DNA of 64,000 bases from Oceanobacillus zhaokaii (GTDB lineage: Bacteria > Bacillota > Bacilli > Bacillales > Amphibacillaceae), in NCBI RefSeq assembly GCF_003352005.1, contig NZ_CP024848.1, positions 1,745,001 through 1,809,000 on the forward strand, given 5' to 3'. Positions 42,928-52,429 of the stretch are shown here, in pieces. Each line of letters begins with the position of its first letter. Position 1 is the first letter of the stretch. A program made the position numbers and the translations under genes. The notes under the pieces were generated by a model that saw nothing but the letters and a program-made list of their open reading frames with translations, had not been told where the DNA came from and did no database searches.

Positions 42928-45900
42928 ATGTATTTAAAACGAATTGAGAGTGTAGGATTCAAATCATTTGCTGAGCGGATAAATCTTGAATTTGTACCAG
43001 GAGTAACGGCAGTTGTTGGCCCAAACGGAAGTGGAAAAAGTAATATCATCGATGCAATCCGTTGGGTGCTTGGGGAGCAGTCGGCAAAAGCCCTACGTGG
43101 GACGAAAATGGAGGATATTATATTCCAAGGCAGTGATACGAGAAAGGCTTTGAATGTAGCAGAGGTTACATTAGTGCTTGATAATCAAGACCATACCCTC
43201 CCATTAGATTATGAAGAAGTAAGTGTAAGCAGACGAGTTTATCGTAGTGGTGATAGTGAGTTTTATATAAATAAACAATCTTGCCGTTTAAAAGATATTA
43301 TTGATCTGTTTATGGACTCTGGTCTTGGCCGAGAAGCATTTTCAATTATCAGTCAAGGTAAAGTGGAAGAAATTCTCAGCTCAAAGCCAGATGATCGTCG
43401 GACGATTTTTGAAGAAGCTGCAGGTGTATTAAAATATAAGCAGCGGAAAAAGAAAGCAGAATATAAATTAGCAGAAACCCAGGAAAACTTAAATCGAGTG
43501 GAAGATATTATACATGAGATTGAACAACAAATAAATCCACTTAAAGAACAAGCAGAGACTGCAAAAAAATATAAGGAATTAAAGGGAAAATTAAAGCATC
43601 AAGAAATTTCCTTTTTAATTGCAGAAATTGAGCAATTACATAGTGGATGGCAAACATTACTTACGGACATTGAAAATCAGAAATCAACGGAACAAAATCT
43701 GCTAGCCGCAATTCAACAAAAAGAAGCAGCAATTTTGCAAGAAAAAAAAGCGATTCAAAAGCTCGATAAAGAAATGGAATCTGAGCAGTCACGGTTATTA
43801 GCAACTACAGAGCACTTAGAAAAGTATGAAGGCAGGAAGCAGCTGCTTCATGAGCGAACGAAGCATTTTGATGAGAATAAGCAAAAGCTAGATATTCAAA
43901 AGAATGAAACAGCAGTAAAAATAGGTGCCATGCATGAAGAGCTCATTAGGGAACAAAAACAGTTAAGCGATATTCAAGCAAAACGTCAAAAAACTAAAGA
44001 AGCGATTAAAAGTCTGCAAGCAAAATTAGAAATTAGTAAGGAAACAATATTCGACCAAATTGAAGATTTAAAGGCAGACTATATTGAGCTATTAAATAAT
44101 CAAGCGGCAATGCGGAATGAAAAGCAGTCGATCTATAGTCAATTAAAACAAATTACCGGCAAGAAAGATAAACAGGCCGATAAATTTCAGGATTTATTAG
44201 AAGTACGAGAAGAATTACAGAAGAAAAAGGTAGAATCAGAAGCAGCATATAAAGTACAAAATGAGAGCTATTTAGAGACAATGGCTGAGATTAAAGATTT
44301 AAAGCATCGTTTAGAATCTGCAAGGAATACCTTTCAAGATTCACAGTCGAAACTTTATAAAGGCTATCAATATATTGAAAACCTAAAGTCCAAAAAGGAA
44401 ATACTGGATGAAATGAAGGAAGATTACCAAGGATTCTTTCATGGTGTTAAGGCTGTATTAAAAGCTCGAGAGGACAATCAGTTAAACCACATTGAGGGTG
44501 CGGTAATTGAACTAATTGATGTTCCCAAAAAATACATTACAGCTATTGAAACAGTTTTAGGCAGTCAAGCACAGCATATTATTGTTGATGATGACCAAGC
44601 TGCACGAAATGCAATTATGTGGCTGAAACGAACGAATAATGGGCGTGCAACCTTCCTGCCGCTTAAATCCATTCAGGAACGATTCATTACACCGGATATG
44701 GAACAGCGAATTAAAGGGCACCAAGGTTATATTGGTTTAGCTGCAAACCTAGTGAAAACGAATGAACCTTACGTAAGAGCTGTAAATCACTTGATGGGAC
44801 ATGTCCTAATTGCAGAAACCTTGAAAGACGCAAATGATATTGCAAGAATCGTACAACGCCGGTATCGTGTTGTCACCCTTGATGGGGATGTTGTAAATCC
44901 TGGAGGATCAATGTCAGGTGGCGCGCAAAAGAAAACCAATCAATCTCTGTTCACTAGAGAAAAGGATATTCAAGAAATAACAGAGAAATTAACTGCATTC
45001 CAAAAGAAAATCATTTTATTTGAAGAAAAAGTGCAGCGGGAAAAAAAACTAATAGTAACAAGTGAAGAACAGCTTCAACAAGCTGAAGCGACACTAACGG
45101 TTCAACAGCAGGCTCTTCAAGAATTACAGTCAACCGCAAGAGAAGTGACATTAAAGCTGGAATCATTAAATGAAAATCTTTCTATCTATGATCAGGATAA
45201 AAATCAATTTATGCAGGATAGTAATACATTACTATCGCGTGATGAACAATTGACAAAAGAGCTAGAAGTAATTACTACCAGTCTAGAAGCTATTCAAAAA
45301 GAAATTGACAATTTATCGGATCAGGAAGCTAAGTTCAAGGATAATCAGGAGAAGCTGCAAAACGAGTATTATCAACATCAGGTTGTACTAGCGGAACAGG
45401 ATGAACGAGTGAAAAACCAAAGGGAAAAAGCTAGGAAGACGCAAAATCAGCTCGAGGATTTGCAAGAACAATATGATACGATGGCAGTTGAGTTGTCGAA
45501 CCTAGTAGAAATGGAACAATCAACAGAGACTGCAGAAGAAATTGATCAGATAATCAAATCGAATCGATTGGAAAAAGAGGAAGTCACAAATTCTATCCAA
45601 CAAAAGAGACAGGAACGTACCGAACGAACAAACTATACAAATGATCTAGAAAATGAATTAAAAGAGGAAAAGAATAAACATCAAACCTTTCTGCAAGTAA
45701 TTCAACAAAAAGAAGTTAAAGTTAATCGTCTAGATGTTGAATTAGAGAACCGCTTAAACCATTTACAAACCGAATATACAATCACATATGAAAAAGCAAA
45801 AGAAATGTATGAAAAGGCAGAAGATATTCAGAAATCGAAGCAGATTGTAAATGAACTTAAAATTAGCATCGAGCAATTAGGTGCAGTTAATTTAGGTGCA

Positions 45901-46494
45901 GTTGATGAATATGAACGGATCTCAGGACGCTACACGTTCCTAACCGAACAAAAAAATGATTTAGTCGAGGCTAAGCAAACACTCTATACTGTCATTAATG
46001 AAATGGACGAAGAGATGAAGAAGCGGTTTGATCTTACTTTTAATCAAATTAAAGAAGAATTTTCAGTCGTTTTCAGACAATTATTTAATGGTGGACATGC
46101 GGAACTAAAGCTGACAGAACCGAAAAACCTATTAGATACAGGGGTTGACATCGTAGCTCAGCCACCTGGAAAGAAACTTCAAAACTTGAGTCTATTATCT
46201 GGCGGAGAACGTGCATTAACTGCAATTGCATTATTATTCGCGATTTTACGTGTGCGGCCAGTTCCGTTTTGTATTCTTGATGAAGTAGAGGCAGCACTTG
46301 ATGAAGCGAACGTCGTCCGGTTTGCTAAATATGTGAAATCATACAGTGAACAAACACAGTTTATTGTTATTACCCATCGCCAAGGAACGATGGAGGAAGC
46401 GGATGTTTTATATGGAGTGACGATGCAGGAGTCTGGTGTCTCACGGCTGGTTTCAGTTCGCTTGGAGGATACAAAGGAATTAATTAATTCATAG
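42928..46494 (+). CDS. smc: Chromosome segregation protein SMC
   Basis: Condensin ATPase that works with ScpA and ScpB. 1188 residues: Walker A GPNGSGKSN (31-39), long coiled coils (about 170-500 and 680-1020), the central hinge (about 500-680, HGVKAVLKARED ... GGSMSGGAQKK), and a C-terminal head with LSGGERALTA and the Walker B ILDEVEAALDEAN. The ribosome site is ATAGGAG. ftsY follows after 15 bases, so the two are probably co-transcribed. Confidence 0.96.
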   Translation: MYLKRIESVGFKSFAERINLEFVPGVTAVVGPNGSGKSNIIDAIRWVLGEQSAKALRGTKMEDIIFQGSDTRKALNVAEVTLVLDNQDHTLPLDYEEVSVSRRVYRSGDSEFYINKQSCRLKDIIDLFMDSGLGREAFSIISQGKVEEILSSKPDDRRTIFEEAAGVLKYKQRKKKAEYKLAETQENLNRVEDIIHEIEQQINPLKEQAETAKKYKELKGKLKHQEISFLIAEIEQLHSGWQTLLTDIENQKSTEQNLLAAIQQKEAAILQEKKAIQKLDKEMESEQSRLLATTEHLEKYEGRKQLLHERTKHFDENKQKLDIQKNETAVKIGAMHEELIREQKQLSDIQAKRQKTKEAIKSLQAKLEISKETIFDQIEDLKADYIELLNNQAAMRNEKQSIYSQLKQITGKKDKQADKFQDLLEVREELQKKKVESEAAYKVQNESYLETMAEIKDLKHRLESARNTFQDSQSKLYKGYQYIENLKSKKEILDEMKEDYQGFFHGVKAVLKAREDNQLNHIEGAVIELIDVPKKYITAIETVLGSQAQHIIVDDDQAARNAIMWLKRTNNGRATFLPLKSIQERFITPDMEQRIKGHQGYIGLAANLVKTNEPYVRAVNHLMGHVLIAETLKDANDIARIVQRRYRVVTLDGDVVNPGGSMSGGAQKKTNQSLFTREKDIQEITEKLTAFQKKIILFEEKVQREKKLIVTSEEQLQQAEATLTVQQQALQELQSTAREVTLKLESLNENLSIYDQDKNQFMQDSNTLLSRDEQLTKELEVITTSLEAIQKEIDNLSDQEAKFKDNQEKLQNEYYQHQVVLAEQDERVKNQREKARKTQNQLEDLQEQYDTMAVELSNLVEMEQSTETAEEIDQIIKSNRLEKEEVTNSIQQKRQERTERTNYTNDLENELKEEKNKHQTFLQVIQQKEVKVNRLDVELENRLNHLQTEYTITYEKAKEMYEKAEDIQKSKQIVNELKISIEQLGAVNLGAVDEYERISGRYTFLTEQKNDLVEAKQTLYTVINEMDEEMKKRFDLTFNQIKEEFSVVFRQLFNGGHAELKLTEPKNLLDTGVDIVAQPPGKKLQNLSLLSGGERALTAIALLFAILRVRPVPFCILDEVEAALDEANVVRFAKYVKSYSEQTQFIVITHRQGTMEEADVLYGVTMQESGVSRLVSVRLEDTKELINS

Positions 46495-46509
46495 GGAGGT
46501 AGTTTTAAT

Positions 46510-47502
46510 ATGGGATTCATGGATAAATTAAAAAATCGATTTAAGAAAGATACAGAAACAGAAGAGGTTTCCGAAAAGTATATAGAAGGTATGAAAAAAA
46601 CGAGAAATTCGTTTTCCTCTAAATTAAATGATTTAATGGCAAGATATCGTAAAGTAGATGAGGATTTTTTTGAGGAATTAGAAGAAGTACTAATTACTGC
46701 CGATGTTGGTGTAATGACTGTTATGGATTTAATAGAAGAATTGAAGATGGAAGTGAAGAGGCAAAATATAAAGGATACAAAAGAAGTAAAGGACGTTATC
46801 TCCGAGAAACTAGTGGAAATCTATTATGGGGATGATGATGAACAAATAGAATCCTTGAATATTCAGGAAAAAGAGTTAACCGTTATTTTAGTTGTTGGTG
46901 TAAATGGTGTTGGAAAAACGACTTCCATTGGAAAGCTGGCAAATCAATTGAAACAGCAAGGAAAACGAGTCGTATTGGCGGCAGGAGATACATTCCGTGC
47001 GGGTGCGATTGAACAGCTTGAAGTATGGGGAGAACGCGCAGGCGTCGATGTTGTGAAACAAAGTTCAGGGAGTGATCCGGCGGCAGTTATATTCGATGGG
47101 ATTAAGGCTGCAAAATCACGAAATGCTGATGTGTTATTATGTGACACAGCTGGAAGATTGCAGAATAAGGTAAATCTAATGAATGAATTATCTAAAGTAA
47201 AACGAGTAATTGAACGCGAAGTGCCTGGAGCGCCACATGAAGTTTTACTCGTTCTTGATGCAACTACAGGGCAAAATGCATTGAGTCAGGCGAAAACTTT
47301 CTCAGAAGCTGCCGATGTTACAGGAATTGTATTAACGAAATTAGACGGAACAGCAAAAGGTGGAATCGTCTTGGCGATTCGTCATGAGCTAAATCTTCCA
47401 GTGAAATTTGTCGGACTAGGTGAACAAATAAATGATCTCCAGGAATTCGATGCAGAGGCCTTCGTATATGGGCTATTTGCCGATATGCTTGACGAAGAAT
47501 AG
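46510..47502 (+). CDS. ftsY: Signal recognition particle receptor FtsY
   Basis: SRP-receptor GTPase at the membrane. 330 residues with a short basic N-terminus (about 1-25), the N domain, and the G domain: GVNGVGKTTS, DTAGR and TKLDGTAKGG. The A domain is minimal, as usual in Firmicutes. It follows smc by 15 bases with the ribosome site GGGAGG. Confidence 0.96.
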   Translation: MGFMDKLKNRFKKDTETEEVSEKYIEGMKKTRNSFSSKLNDLMARYRKVDEDFFEELEEVLITADVGVMTVMDLIEELKMEVKRQNIKDTKEVKDVISEKLVEIYYGDDDEQIESLNIQEKELTVILVVGVNGVGKTTSIGKLANQLKQQGKRVVLAAGDTFRAGAIEQLEVWGERAGVDVVKQSSGSDPAAVIFDGIKAAKSRNADVLLCDTAGRLQNKVNLMNELSKVKRVIEREVPGAPHEVLLVLDATTGQNALSQAKTFSEAADVTGIVLTKLDGTAKGGIVLAIRHELNLPVKFVGLGEQINDLQEFDAEAFVYGLFADMLDEE

Positions 47503-47515
47503 AAAGTAATATCCC

Positions 47516-47543
47516 TTGACAGAACGTCAAAATCCAGTATGAT
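47516..47543 (+). promoter_or_regulatory. Predicted sigma-A promoter of ylxM-ffh
   Basis: TTGACA (47516-47521), 16-base spacer, TATGAT (47538-47543), 39 bases before the ylxM ATG. Confidence 0.75.
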
Positions 47544-47582
47544 AAAACGTAAAGGATTTTCACTTAACAAGGGGTGAATAGG

Positions 47583-47900
47583 ATGCTGGAAAAAACGAAC
47601 AGAGTAAATTATTTATTGGATTTTTATCAAGCATTGTTAACACCCAAGCAACGTAATTACATGGAATTATATTATTTAGAGGATTATTCTCTCGGGGAAA
47701 TATCTGAATTATTTCATGTGTCACGCCAAGCGGTATATGATAATATCAAACGTACAGAAGCAATGCTTGAAACATATGAAGAAAAGCTTCATTTATACGA
47801 GAAATTTGAACAGCGTTTATCAATTATTACGGAAATAGAATCATCGATAACTGATGAAAATACGTTAAATTTAATAAAACAATTAAAAGAATTAGATTAG
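47583..47900 (+). CDS. ylxM: SRP-associated helix-turn-helix protein YlxM
   Basis: 105-residue protein of the UPF0122 family. It contains a sigma-70 region 4-like helix-turn-helix ([38 protein letters not shown]) and a C-terminal helical tail. In streptococci YlxM binds SRP components and modulates Ffh GTPase; the role here is inferred from that and from the invariant pairing with ffh 13 bases downstream. ATG 47583 follows AAGGGGTG; the in-frame GTG at 47574 overlaps the ribosome site. Confidence 0.92.
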   Translation: MLEKTNRVNYLLDFYQALLTPKQRNYMELYYLEDYSLGEISELFHVSRQAVYDNIKRTEAMLETYEEKLHLYEKFEQRLSIITEIESSITDENTLNLIKQLKELD

Positions 47901-47913
47901 GAGGACACCTTCT

Positions 47914-49257
47914 ATGGCATTTGAAGGATTGGCCGACCGCCTGCAAAGTACCATTAAAAAGATTACCGGTAAGGGGAAGGTTTCTGAACAAGATGTAAAA
48001 GAAATGACCCGTGAAGTGCGCTTAGCATTACTGGAAGCAGATGTAAACTTTAAGGTGGTAAAAGATTTAATTAATCGAATTAAAGAACGTGCTGTTGGAC
48101 AGGAAGTAATGGAAAGCCTAACACCTGGACAGCAAGTAATTAAAGTGGTTAAAGAAGAATTGACAGCTTTGATGGGTGGAGAACAAAGTAAGATTGCTGT
48201 TAGCGATCGTCCACCAACGGTAATTATGATGGTAGGTCTCCAAGGTGCGGGTAAAACGACGACAACAGGAAAGCTTGCTAATCTATTACGCAAGAAACAC
48301 AATCGTTCACCATTACTGGTAGCTTGTGATGTATATCGTCCGGCAGCGATTAAGCAGTTAGAAACATTAGGCGTACAATTAGACATGCCAGTTTTTTCGC
48401 TTGGAACAGAGGTTAGTCCGGTAGATATTGCCAAGCAAGCAATTGAGAGAGCAAAAGAAGAGCATCATGATTATGTCATAATCGATACTGCAGGTCGACT
48501 GCATGTTGATACAAATTTAATGGATGAATTACAACAAATTAAGTCAACCGTAAACCCTGATGAAATCTTCCTTGTGGTTGATTCCATGACAGGTCAAGAT
48601 GCAGTAAATGTTGCAGAGAGCTTTAATGAACAATTAGATATATCTGGTGTTATTTTGACGAAGCTTGATGGTGATACACGTGGTGGTGCAGCACTTTCAA
48701 TTAAGGCTGTAACTGGTAAGCCAATTAAATTTGCAGGGATGGGTGAAAAGCTTGATCAGTTAGAAGCCTTCCATCCTGAACGAATGGCATCCAGAATTCT
48801 CGGCATGGGTGACGTTCTTTCATTAATTGAAAAAGCACAAACAAGTGTAAATGAGAAACAAGCAAAAGAGCTAGAAGAGAAAATGAGAACCATGTCATTT
48901 ACATTTGATGATTTTCTGGAGCAAATGGGCCAGGTTAGAAATATGGGACCCCTCGATGAGTTAATATCAATGATTCCAGGTGCAAACAAAATGAAAGGGC
49001 TCAAAAATGCACAAATCGATGAGAAGCAAATTGTGCATGTCGAGGCGATAATTCAGTCTATGACGAAAAAAGAAAGGCAAGACCCAAGTATTATGAATGC
49101 AAGCCGTAAAAAGAGGATTGCAAAAGGGTCAGGAACGAATGTTTCCCAAGTGAATCGTTTGCTTAAGCAATTTGATGAAATGAAAAAAATGATGAAGCAA
49201 ATGACGAACATGCAAAAAGGGAAAAAAGGCAAAGGAATGAAATTTCCATTCATGTAA
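47914..49257 (+). CDS. ffh: Signal recognition particle protein Ffh
   Basis: SRP GTPase that binds signal sequences and the SRP RNA. 447 residues: N domain, G domain with GLQGAGKTTTTGKLA, DTAGRLHVD and TKLDGDTRGGAA, and the methionine-rich M domain (about 300-447) ending KKGKGMKFPFM. Conserved M-domain RNA-binding segment RIAKGSG present. The 337 bases after it contain an unidentified structured region and then the rpsP promoter. Confidence 0.97.
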   Translation: MAFEGLADRLQSTIKKITGKGKVSEQDVKEMTREVRLALLEADVNFKVVKDLINRIKERAVGQEVMESLTPGQQVIKVVKEELTALMGGEQSKIAVSDRPPTVIMMVGLQGAGKTTTTGKLANLLRKKHNRSPLLVACDVYRPAAIKQLETLGVQLDMPVFSLGTEVSPVDIAKQAIERAKEEHHDYVIIDTAGRLHVDTNLMDELQQIKSTVNPDEIFLVVDSMTGQDAVNVAESFNEQLDISGVILTKLDGDTRGGAALSIKAVTGKPIKFAGMGEKLDQLEAFHPERMASRILGMGDVLSLIEKAQTSVNEKQAKELEEKMRTMSFTFDDFLEQMGQVRNMGPLDELISMIPGANKMKGLKNAQIDEKQIVHVEAIIQSMTKKERQDPSIMNASRKKRIAKGSGTNVSQVNRLLKQFDEMKKMMKQMTNMQKGKKGKGMKFPFM

Positions 49258-49266
49258 AATATAAAA

Positions 49267-49505
49267 GCAAAGGCGACCGTTTAGGTAGTACGTCTGGACT
49301 TTAAGGGATAAAGGAAACTCTTTGGGAGCTATTCGAATTGATGTTGTCTTTCAACCCAAAGATGTGCGACTAAGCCCTTGGTTTCACCAATCGGCAAGTC
49401 TTCTTTATCATGTCAGGAGGTCACAGAAAGACCATTAGACCTTGATCGCAGGGTGGCCGTGCCCAGTTCCCGTATAAAAGATACGGACTGTATTTTATAC
49501 TTTTT
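49267..49505 (+). ncRNA. Unidentified structured RNA candidate between ffh and rpsP
   Basis: About 240 bases, visibly richer in G+C than other gaps here. Stems on the plus strand: CTTTA/TAAAG at 49299-49313 region; TCTTTGGG (49319-49326) with CCCAAAGA (49355-49362); an irregular hairpin 49368-49400 pairing GACT/AGTC, GCC/GGC and TTGGT/ACCAA; GGTC/GACC (49419-49433); CAGT..CCGTAT/ATACGGACTG (49464-49490). The last competes with GTATAAAA/TTTTATAC (49472-49500) followed by TTTTT, a terminator-like alternative. No SRP RNA, RNase P, tmRNA, 6S or T-box core is present. Strand and limits are uncertain. Confidence 0.5.
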
Positions 49506-49526
49506 AATGTTGTAATGGAAAAATAC

Positions 49527-49555
49527 TTTACAGACTAACAAATATCTGTTAGAAT
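49527..49555 (+). promoter_or_regulatory. Predicted sigma-A promoter of rpsP
   Basis: TTTACA (49527-49532), 17-base spacer, TAGAAT (49550-49555), 39 bases before the rpsP ATG, downstream of the structured region. Confidence 0.65.
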
Positions 49556-49594
49556 CTTAAATTGTGAATAACATTTTTATGGAGGTGCAAATAA

Positions 49595-49867
49595 ATGGCA
49601 GTTAAAATTCGTTTAAAACGTATGGGTTCTAAAAGAAATCCATTTTATCGTATCGTTGTTGCTGATTCACGTTCTCCTCGTGACGGACGTTCTATTGAAC
49701 AAATTGGAACATACAATCCAGTAGTTAATCCAGTTGAAGTTAAAATAGATGAAGAAAAAGCGCTTGATTGGATGACAAAAGGTGCAAAACCAAGTGATAC
49801 AGTCCGCAATCTATTCTCAAACGAAGGCATCATGAAGAAATTCCACGACTCTAAAAACCAAAAGTAA
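49595..49867 (+). CDS. rpsP: 30S ribosomal protein S16
   Basis: 90-residue S16, beginning [20 protein letters not shown] with the conserved [12 protein letters not shown]. Ribosome site GGAGGTG. First gene of rpsP-khpA-ylqD-rimM-trmD. Confidence 0.97.
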   Translation: MAVKIRLKRMGSKRNPFYRIVVADSRSPRDGRSIEQIGTYNPVVNPVEVKIDEEKALDWMTKGAKPSDTVRNLFSNEGIMKKFHDSKNQK

Positions 49868-49881
49868 AGTAGTGTGATATC

Positions 49882-50109
49882 ATGAAAGCCCTAATAGAAT
49901 CAATTGTCACGCCGCTTGTTGATCACCCTGAGGACATCGTAATAACGGAATCGGAAGAGGAAACAAAAATTGTTTATCATCTAACGGTTCACGGTGATGA
50001 TGTTGGAAAGGTGATTGGCAAAAACGGGCGTATTGCAAAAGCGATTCGAACAGTGGTGTATGCAACAAAACAGAAAAGCAAGAAGCGTATTTATTTAGAT
50101 ATAATGTAA
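49882..50109 (+). CDS. khpA (ylqC): KH-domain RNA-binding protein KhpA
   Basis: 75-residue single KH domain with the GxxG loop in VIGKNGRIAKAIRTV. In other Firmicutes KhpA pairs with KhpB (Jag) and affects cell-wall and RNA regulation. It follows rpsP by 14 bases. A terminator-like hairpin overlaps its stop, so rpsP-khpA may be partly separate from ylqD. Confidence 0.94.
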   Translation: MKALIESIVTPLVDHPEDIVITESEEETKIVYHLTVHGDDVGKVIGKNGRIAKAIRTVVYATKQKSKKRIYLDIM

Positions 50110-50135
50110 AGGGAAAGGGGATACCTTTCCCTTTT
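50108..50135 (+). terminator. Hairpin after khpA, probable terminator
   Basis: AAAGGGAAAGG / CCTTTCCCTTTT with a short GGATA loop, starting at the khpA stop codon. Confidence 0.7.
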
Positions 50136-50184
50136 ACGCATCATTGCTGGATATTAAGACGTTTTGTGAGAGTGAGGAGAAAAG

Positions 50185-50571
50185 TTGAAAATAATCAAGA
50201 AGGTCCTAATCAAACAAATTGTCACAGAGAAAAGCAAAGAGAAAATTACTCGCAAATTTAACGAACAGAAAATGCGACTTGAACAAGAGTGTCAACAACT
50301 CCTCTTTGAGAAAAGAAAGTTACAAAATAAAACAGGCGTATCCAAACAAGAAATCACACAGCGATTTCAGCAGGAAATAGATAATCGTAAAGAAAAGATT
50401 AAGTTAGTTGATTTTAAGACGGAACAACTGGACATGCTTGAAATAGGCAGTGAAATTATTGAAAAAGAAGTTGAAGCTCTTGTTGAAGTAACAGAGGGAT
50501 CGCATTGGAATGATATTGATAATGCAGCAATTATTATTAAAGATGATGTTGTAATTAGAATAGATGAGTAG
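50185..50571 (+). CDS. ylqD: YlqD-like protein of unknown function
   Basis: 128 residues, highly charged. Residues about 8-90 are predicted coiled coil by their K/E/Q heptads ([20 protein letters not shown]). The C-terminal part ([20 protein letters not shown], then [13 protein letters not shown]) looks like a small beta domain. The start is a TTG behind GAGGAG. It lies in the conserved order khpA-ylqD-rimM. No function is known to me. Confidence 0.85.
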   Translation: MKIIKKVLIKQIVTEKSKEKITRKFNEQKMRLEQECQQLLFEKRKLQNKTGVSKQEITQRFQQEIDNRKEKIKLVDFKTEQLDMLEIGSEIIEKEVEALVEVTEGSHWNDIDNAAIIIKDDVVIRIDE

Positions 50572-50582
50572 CAGGTGATAGA

Positions 50583-51098
50583 ATGGCAGGACAAATGTTT
50601 AATATCGGTAAGATTGTAAATACACATGGTATCCGAGGCGAGATTAAGGTACTTCGCATCACTGATTTTGAAGAACGCTTTGCTGTAGGGGAAAAGGTGT
50701 ATATCGCAAAGGAAAACGGAACTCTTTTAGAATTAACCATTGATGGACATCGCATGCATAAAGGCTTCGATCTTATTCATTTTGAAGGATATAATAATAT
50801 TAATGATGTAGAGCATTTTAAAGGATCTAAGCTACAGATAGCAGAAGAACAGCAAAAAGAACTGGACGAGCATGAATTCTATTATCATGAGATTATTGGC
50901 TGTGAAGTTCTTACAATAAGTGGTGATAAACTTGGTGTAATTAAAGAAATACTGTCACCAGGTGCGAATGACGTATGGGTTGTAAAGCAAGAAAAAGGTA
51001 AGGACTTACTTATTCCATATATCGAAGAAGTTGTAAAAGAAATTGATGTGGAAACAAAGAAAATCGTAATTGAACCAATGGAAGGATTGCTGGATTAA
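50583..51098 (+). CDS. rimM: 16S rRNA processing protein RimM
   Basis: 30S maturation factor. 171 residues: N-terminal RimM barrel ([24 protein letters not shown]) and C-terminal PRC barrel ([12 protein letters not shown] ... [15 protein letters not shown]). It overlaps trmD by one base (TAATG). Confidence 0.95.
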   Translation: MAGQMFNIGKIVNTHGIRGEIKVLRITDFEERFAVGEKVYIAKENGTLLELTIDGHRMHKGFDLIHFEGYNNINDVEHFKGSKLQIAEEQQKELDEHEFYYHEIIGCEVLTISGDKLGVIKEILSPGANDVWVVKQEKGKDLLIPYIEEVVKEIDVETKKIVIEPMEGLLD

Positions 51099-51829
51099 TG
51101 CATATTGATATTTTAACGCTTTTTCCTGAAATGTTTCCTGGAGTTTTTCAATCTTCTATATTGAATAAGGCACGTGAAAAAGGAAAATATAGTTATAATC
51201 TTGTTGACTTTAGGGAATACTCGGATAATAAACATGCAAAAGTAGACGATTATCCATATGGTGGTGGTGCAGGAATGGTATTGCAGCCACAACCCGTTTT
51301 TGATGCAGTCGAAGCAGTTACTAGCACAAAGGCAACAAAACCAAGAATCATATTAATGTGTCCGCAGGGTGAGCCTTATAACCAACAGAAAGCAGAAGAG
51401 CTGGCAAAGGAAGAGCATCTTGTAATCATTTGCGGCCATTATGAGGGTTATGATGAGCGAATTAGAGAGCATCTTGTAACAGATGAAATATCGATTGGGG
51501 ACTATGTTTTAACTGGTGGAGAGCTAGGAGCAATGGTAGTTGTCGATAGCGTTGTGCGCTTACTTCCAGATGTTCTCGGTAATGAACAGTCTGCACCAAT
51601 GGATTCCTTCTCCACGGGATTATTAGAACATCCACATTATACTAGACCAGCTGATTTTAGAGGGATGAAGGTTCCAGAAGTATTATTGTCGGGTGACCAT
51701 GCTAAGATTGAAACTTGGCGGACAAAACAATCTTTAAAACGGACTTATGAAAGACGAAAGGATTTATTCGAGGGTCTTTCTTTGTCACCACAAGAGCAGC
51801 AGTTACTAAATGAGATTAAGAAACAATAA
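51098..51829 (+). CDS. trmD: tRNA (guanine-37-N1)-methyltransferase
   Basis: Methylates G37 of tRNAs to prevent frameshifting. 243-residue SPOUT knot enzyme with [31 protein letters not shown] and the SAM knot [17 protein letters not shown]. Coupled to rimM. Confidence 0.96.
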   Translation: MHIDILTLFPEMFPGVFQSSILNKAREKGKYSYNLVDFREYSDNKHAKVDDYPYGGGAGMVLQPQPVFDAVEAVTSTKATKPRIILMCPQGEPYNQQKAEELAKEEHLVIICGHYEGYDERIREHLVTDEISIGDYVLTGGELGAMVVVDSVVRLLPDVLGNEQSAPMDSFSTGLLEHPHYTRPADFRGMKVPEVLLSGDHAKIETWRTKQSLKRTYERRKDLFEGLSLSPQEQQLLNEIKKQ

Positions 51830-51856
51830 AATCTATCGAAATATAACAATATATTG

Positions 51857-51885
51857 TTGAACTCCAGGTTGTCTTATGATATATT
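51857..51885 (+). promoter_or_regulatory. Predicted sigma-A promoter of rplS
   Basis: TTGAAC (51857-51862), 17-base spacer, TATATT (51880-51885), about 93 bases before the rplS ATG, leaving room for the leader hairpins. Confidence 0.65.
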
Positions 51886-51892
51886 AATTATT

Positions 51893-51956
51893 GTGCTTAA
51901 GTACGCTTAAGTCACTATAAACGATGTTCCGCTGTTCAGTAGTGAATGATGAACAT
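51893..51956 (+). promoter_or_regulatory. rplS leader, L19-type autoregulatory structure
   Basis: Two hairpins: GTG-CTTAAG / CTTAAG-T-CAC (51893-51915), and ATGTTC / GAACAT (51924-51956) enclosing TTCA/TGAA. The second resembles the Firmicutes L19 ribosomal protein leader in size and in its position immediately before the ribosome site. The match is from memory of the class, so moderate. Confidence 0.55.
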
Positions 51957-51977
51957 TGGTTGGAAGGAGAATAAACT

Positions 51978-52325
51978 ATGCAAAAACTTATTGCAGACAT
52001 TACAAAAGATCAACTTCGCACTGATCATCCCGAGTTCCGTGCAGGGGATTCTGTAAAGGTACACGTTAAAGTTGTTGAAGGAACTCGTGAACGTATACAG
52101 ATATTCGAAGGTGTTGTTATCAAACGTCAAAATGGTGGAATTAGCGAAACTTTCACAGTAAGAAAAATCTCTTACGGTGTAGGTGTTGAACGTACATTCC
52201 CAATCCATTCACCTCGAGTAGACAAAATCGAAGTTACTCGTCACGGTGTTGTACGTCGTGCGAAATTATACTATCTTCGTAATCTACGTGGAAAAGCTGC
52301 GCGTATCAGAGAACGCCGTTTCTAA
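51978..52325 (+). CDS. rplS: 50S ribosomal protein L19
   Basis: 115-residue ribosomal protein with [32 protein letters not shown] and [19 protein letters not shown]. Ribosome site TGGAAGGAG. It has its own promoter and leader. Confidence 0.97.
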   Translation: MQKLIADITKDQLRTDHPEFRAGDSVKVHVKVVEGTRERIQIFEGVVIKRQNGGISETFTVRKISYGVGVERTFPIHSPRVDKIEVTRHGVVRRAKLYYLRNLRGKAARIRERRF

Positions 52326-52361
52326 TTCACGAATCGAAAAAACAGAAAGGAGCTTGGCAAT
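52326..52361 (+). terminator. Intrinsic terminator after rplS
   Basis: AAAGGAGCTTG / CAAGCTTCTTT (one G-T pair) followed by a T run, right after the rplS stop. Confidence 0.85.
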
Positions 52362-52429
52362 GTGCACAAGCTTCTTTTTTTACTTTAAAGAATCTAAAAT
52401 GTGAAAACTGGGTGCTTGGAGGAATAAGC

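Noticed and set aside
47892..48434. 180-codon minus-strand ORF opposite ffh
   Set aside because: Shadow of the highly conserved ffh gene.
49405..49435. Resemblance to the SRP RNA helix 8 (GTCAGG...) next to ffh
   Set aside because: The GGAAGCAGCC side of helix 8 is missing and the hairpin does not close like SRP RNA.
49440..49470. T-box-like word (AGGGTGGCC) upstream of rpsP
   Set aside because: The full T-box consensus, specifier stem I and a downstream aminoacyl-tRNA or amino acid gene are lacking.
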